Assembly (NCBI GenBank): GCA_023251415.1
Contig: JAHEYX010000171.1
Coordinates: 1 to 6,874 of the forward strand
DNA length: 6,874 bases
Source of the DNA: Chitinophagales bacterium
GTDB lineage: Bacteria > Bacteroidota > Bacteroidia > Chitinophagales > CAIODY01
Reading direction: 5' to 3'
Shown here: positions 6,607-6,874 of the stretch, piece after piece
Numbering within the stretch: position 1 is the stretch's first letter
How the letters are laid out: each line of letters opens with the position of its first letter
Program-made: the position numbers and the translations under genes
Notes under the pieces: model-generated
What the model was told of the DNA's origin: nothing
The model's input: the letters and a program-made list of their open reading frames with translations, nothing else
Database searches by the model: none

Positions 6607-6874
6607 TTATTCGGCCGCGGTTCCACGTTCAAGATGTCCGCCCAGCTCCATTTCCGGAATTGCAGCAACAGCACTACCGGCTATACCTTTTATATTACCA
6701 TACATTTCAATGGTATTGAGCATAACCTGTTCTATTTGTTTTTCACGAGCCGCCCAAATTTTGGTCATTTGACGCTTTTCATTTTCTAAACCGGTATTCA
6801 TTAACTCAAAGGCGTCATATATAGCTTTTACTTTGCGAGTAAACTCGGTTCCTGTCAAATAATTATACAGCATG
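6607..6874 (-). CDS. DUF2130 protein, C-terminal end (cut by right edge)
   Basis: Only the last 88 residues are present. The opening Met at 6873-6871 is almost certainly internal, because the sequence starts inside a conserved block. LYNYLTGTEFTRKVKAIYDAF (2-22), the helix NEKRQMTKIWAAREKQIEQV (31-50) and MYGNIKGIAGSAV (57-69) match my memory of the C-terminus of DUF2130 proteins (COG4487), usually about 400 residues with a long N-terminal coiled coil. Their biochemical function is not established. After the conserved part comes a short tail, MELGGHLERGTAAE. The gene ends with TAA 33 bp before the glycosyltransferase and shares its strand, but DUF2130 proteins are not known to me as partners of glycan genes, so the neighbourhood may be incidental. 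Confidence 0.82.
   Translation of the reverse strand, partial: MLYNYLTGTEFTRKVKAIYDAFELMNTGLENEKRQMTKIWAAREKQIEQVMLNTIEMYGNIKGIAGSAVAAIPEMELGGHLERGTAAE

Noticed and set aside
6571..6609. Stop-codon readthrough fusing the DUF2130 protein to the glycosyltransferase
   Set aside because: The DUF2130 stop is in frame with the glycosyltransferase and only 11 sense codons separate it from the TTG start, but both proteins have natural ends at these points and no readthrough context is evident, so two separate genes is simpler.

Overview
The window looks like ordinary chromosome of a low-GC member of the Bacteroidota. The support is indirect: A/T-rich gene starts without clear Shine-Dalgarno sites, matches to the Bacteroidota -7 promoter element TAnnTTTG, a short 'SC'-type lipoprotein signal on a MORN/YwqK-type repeat protein, and glycosyltransferases of a type common in that phylum. 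Eight genes are visible, all on the minus strand, so transcription runs from high to low coordinates. I see no mobile element, CRISPR array, tRNA or rRNA, and no gap over 300 bases.

Block A (6874 down to 2144) is a tightly spaced run, probably one or two transcripts. It holds the C-terminal end of a DUF2130 protein (cut by the right edge), a GT4-type glycosyltransferase with an intact EX7E motif, a predicted lipoprotein made of about seven or eight MORN_2 repeats, a second GT-B glycosyltransferase that lacks the EX7E glutamates, and a complete peptidase T (pepT). Gaps are 33, 35, 14 and 13 bp. A possible internal promoter lies before the lipoprotein. Two glycosyltransferases around an envelope lipoprotein suggest surface glycan or envelope work; pepT looks like a housekeeping passenger.

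Block B (2003 down to 279) is an OmpR/PhoB-type response regulator followed 9 bp later by its PhoR-like sensor kinase. A 140-bp gap separates it from pepT and holds the best promoter candidate in the window (TTTC-N18-TAACTTTG) plus a pair of 8-bp direct repeats 32 bp apart. The kinase has two membrane helices and almost no extracytoplasmic part.

After a 78-bp gap, the left edge holds the first 66 codons of a metallo-beta-lactamase-fold hydrolase, recognised by its HxHxDH metal motif; it is cut by the window edge.

I do not see a convincing new multi-gene system. The points most worth a second look are the EX7E-less glycosyltransferase, the direct repeats and promoter before the two-component pair, the repeat lipoprotein between two glycosyltransferases, and the unusual number of non-ATG starts (TTG, TTG, GTG among six complete genes).
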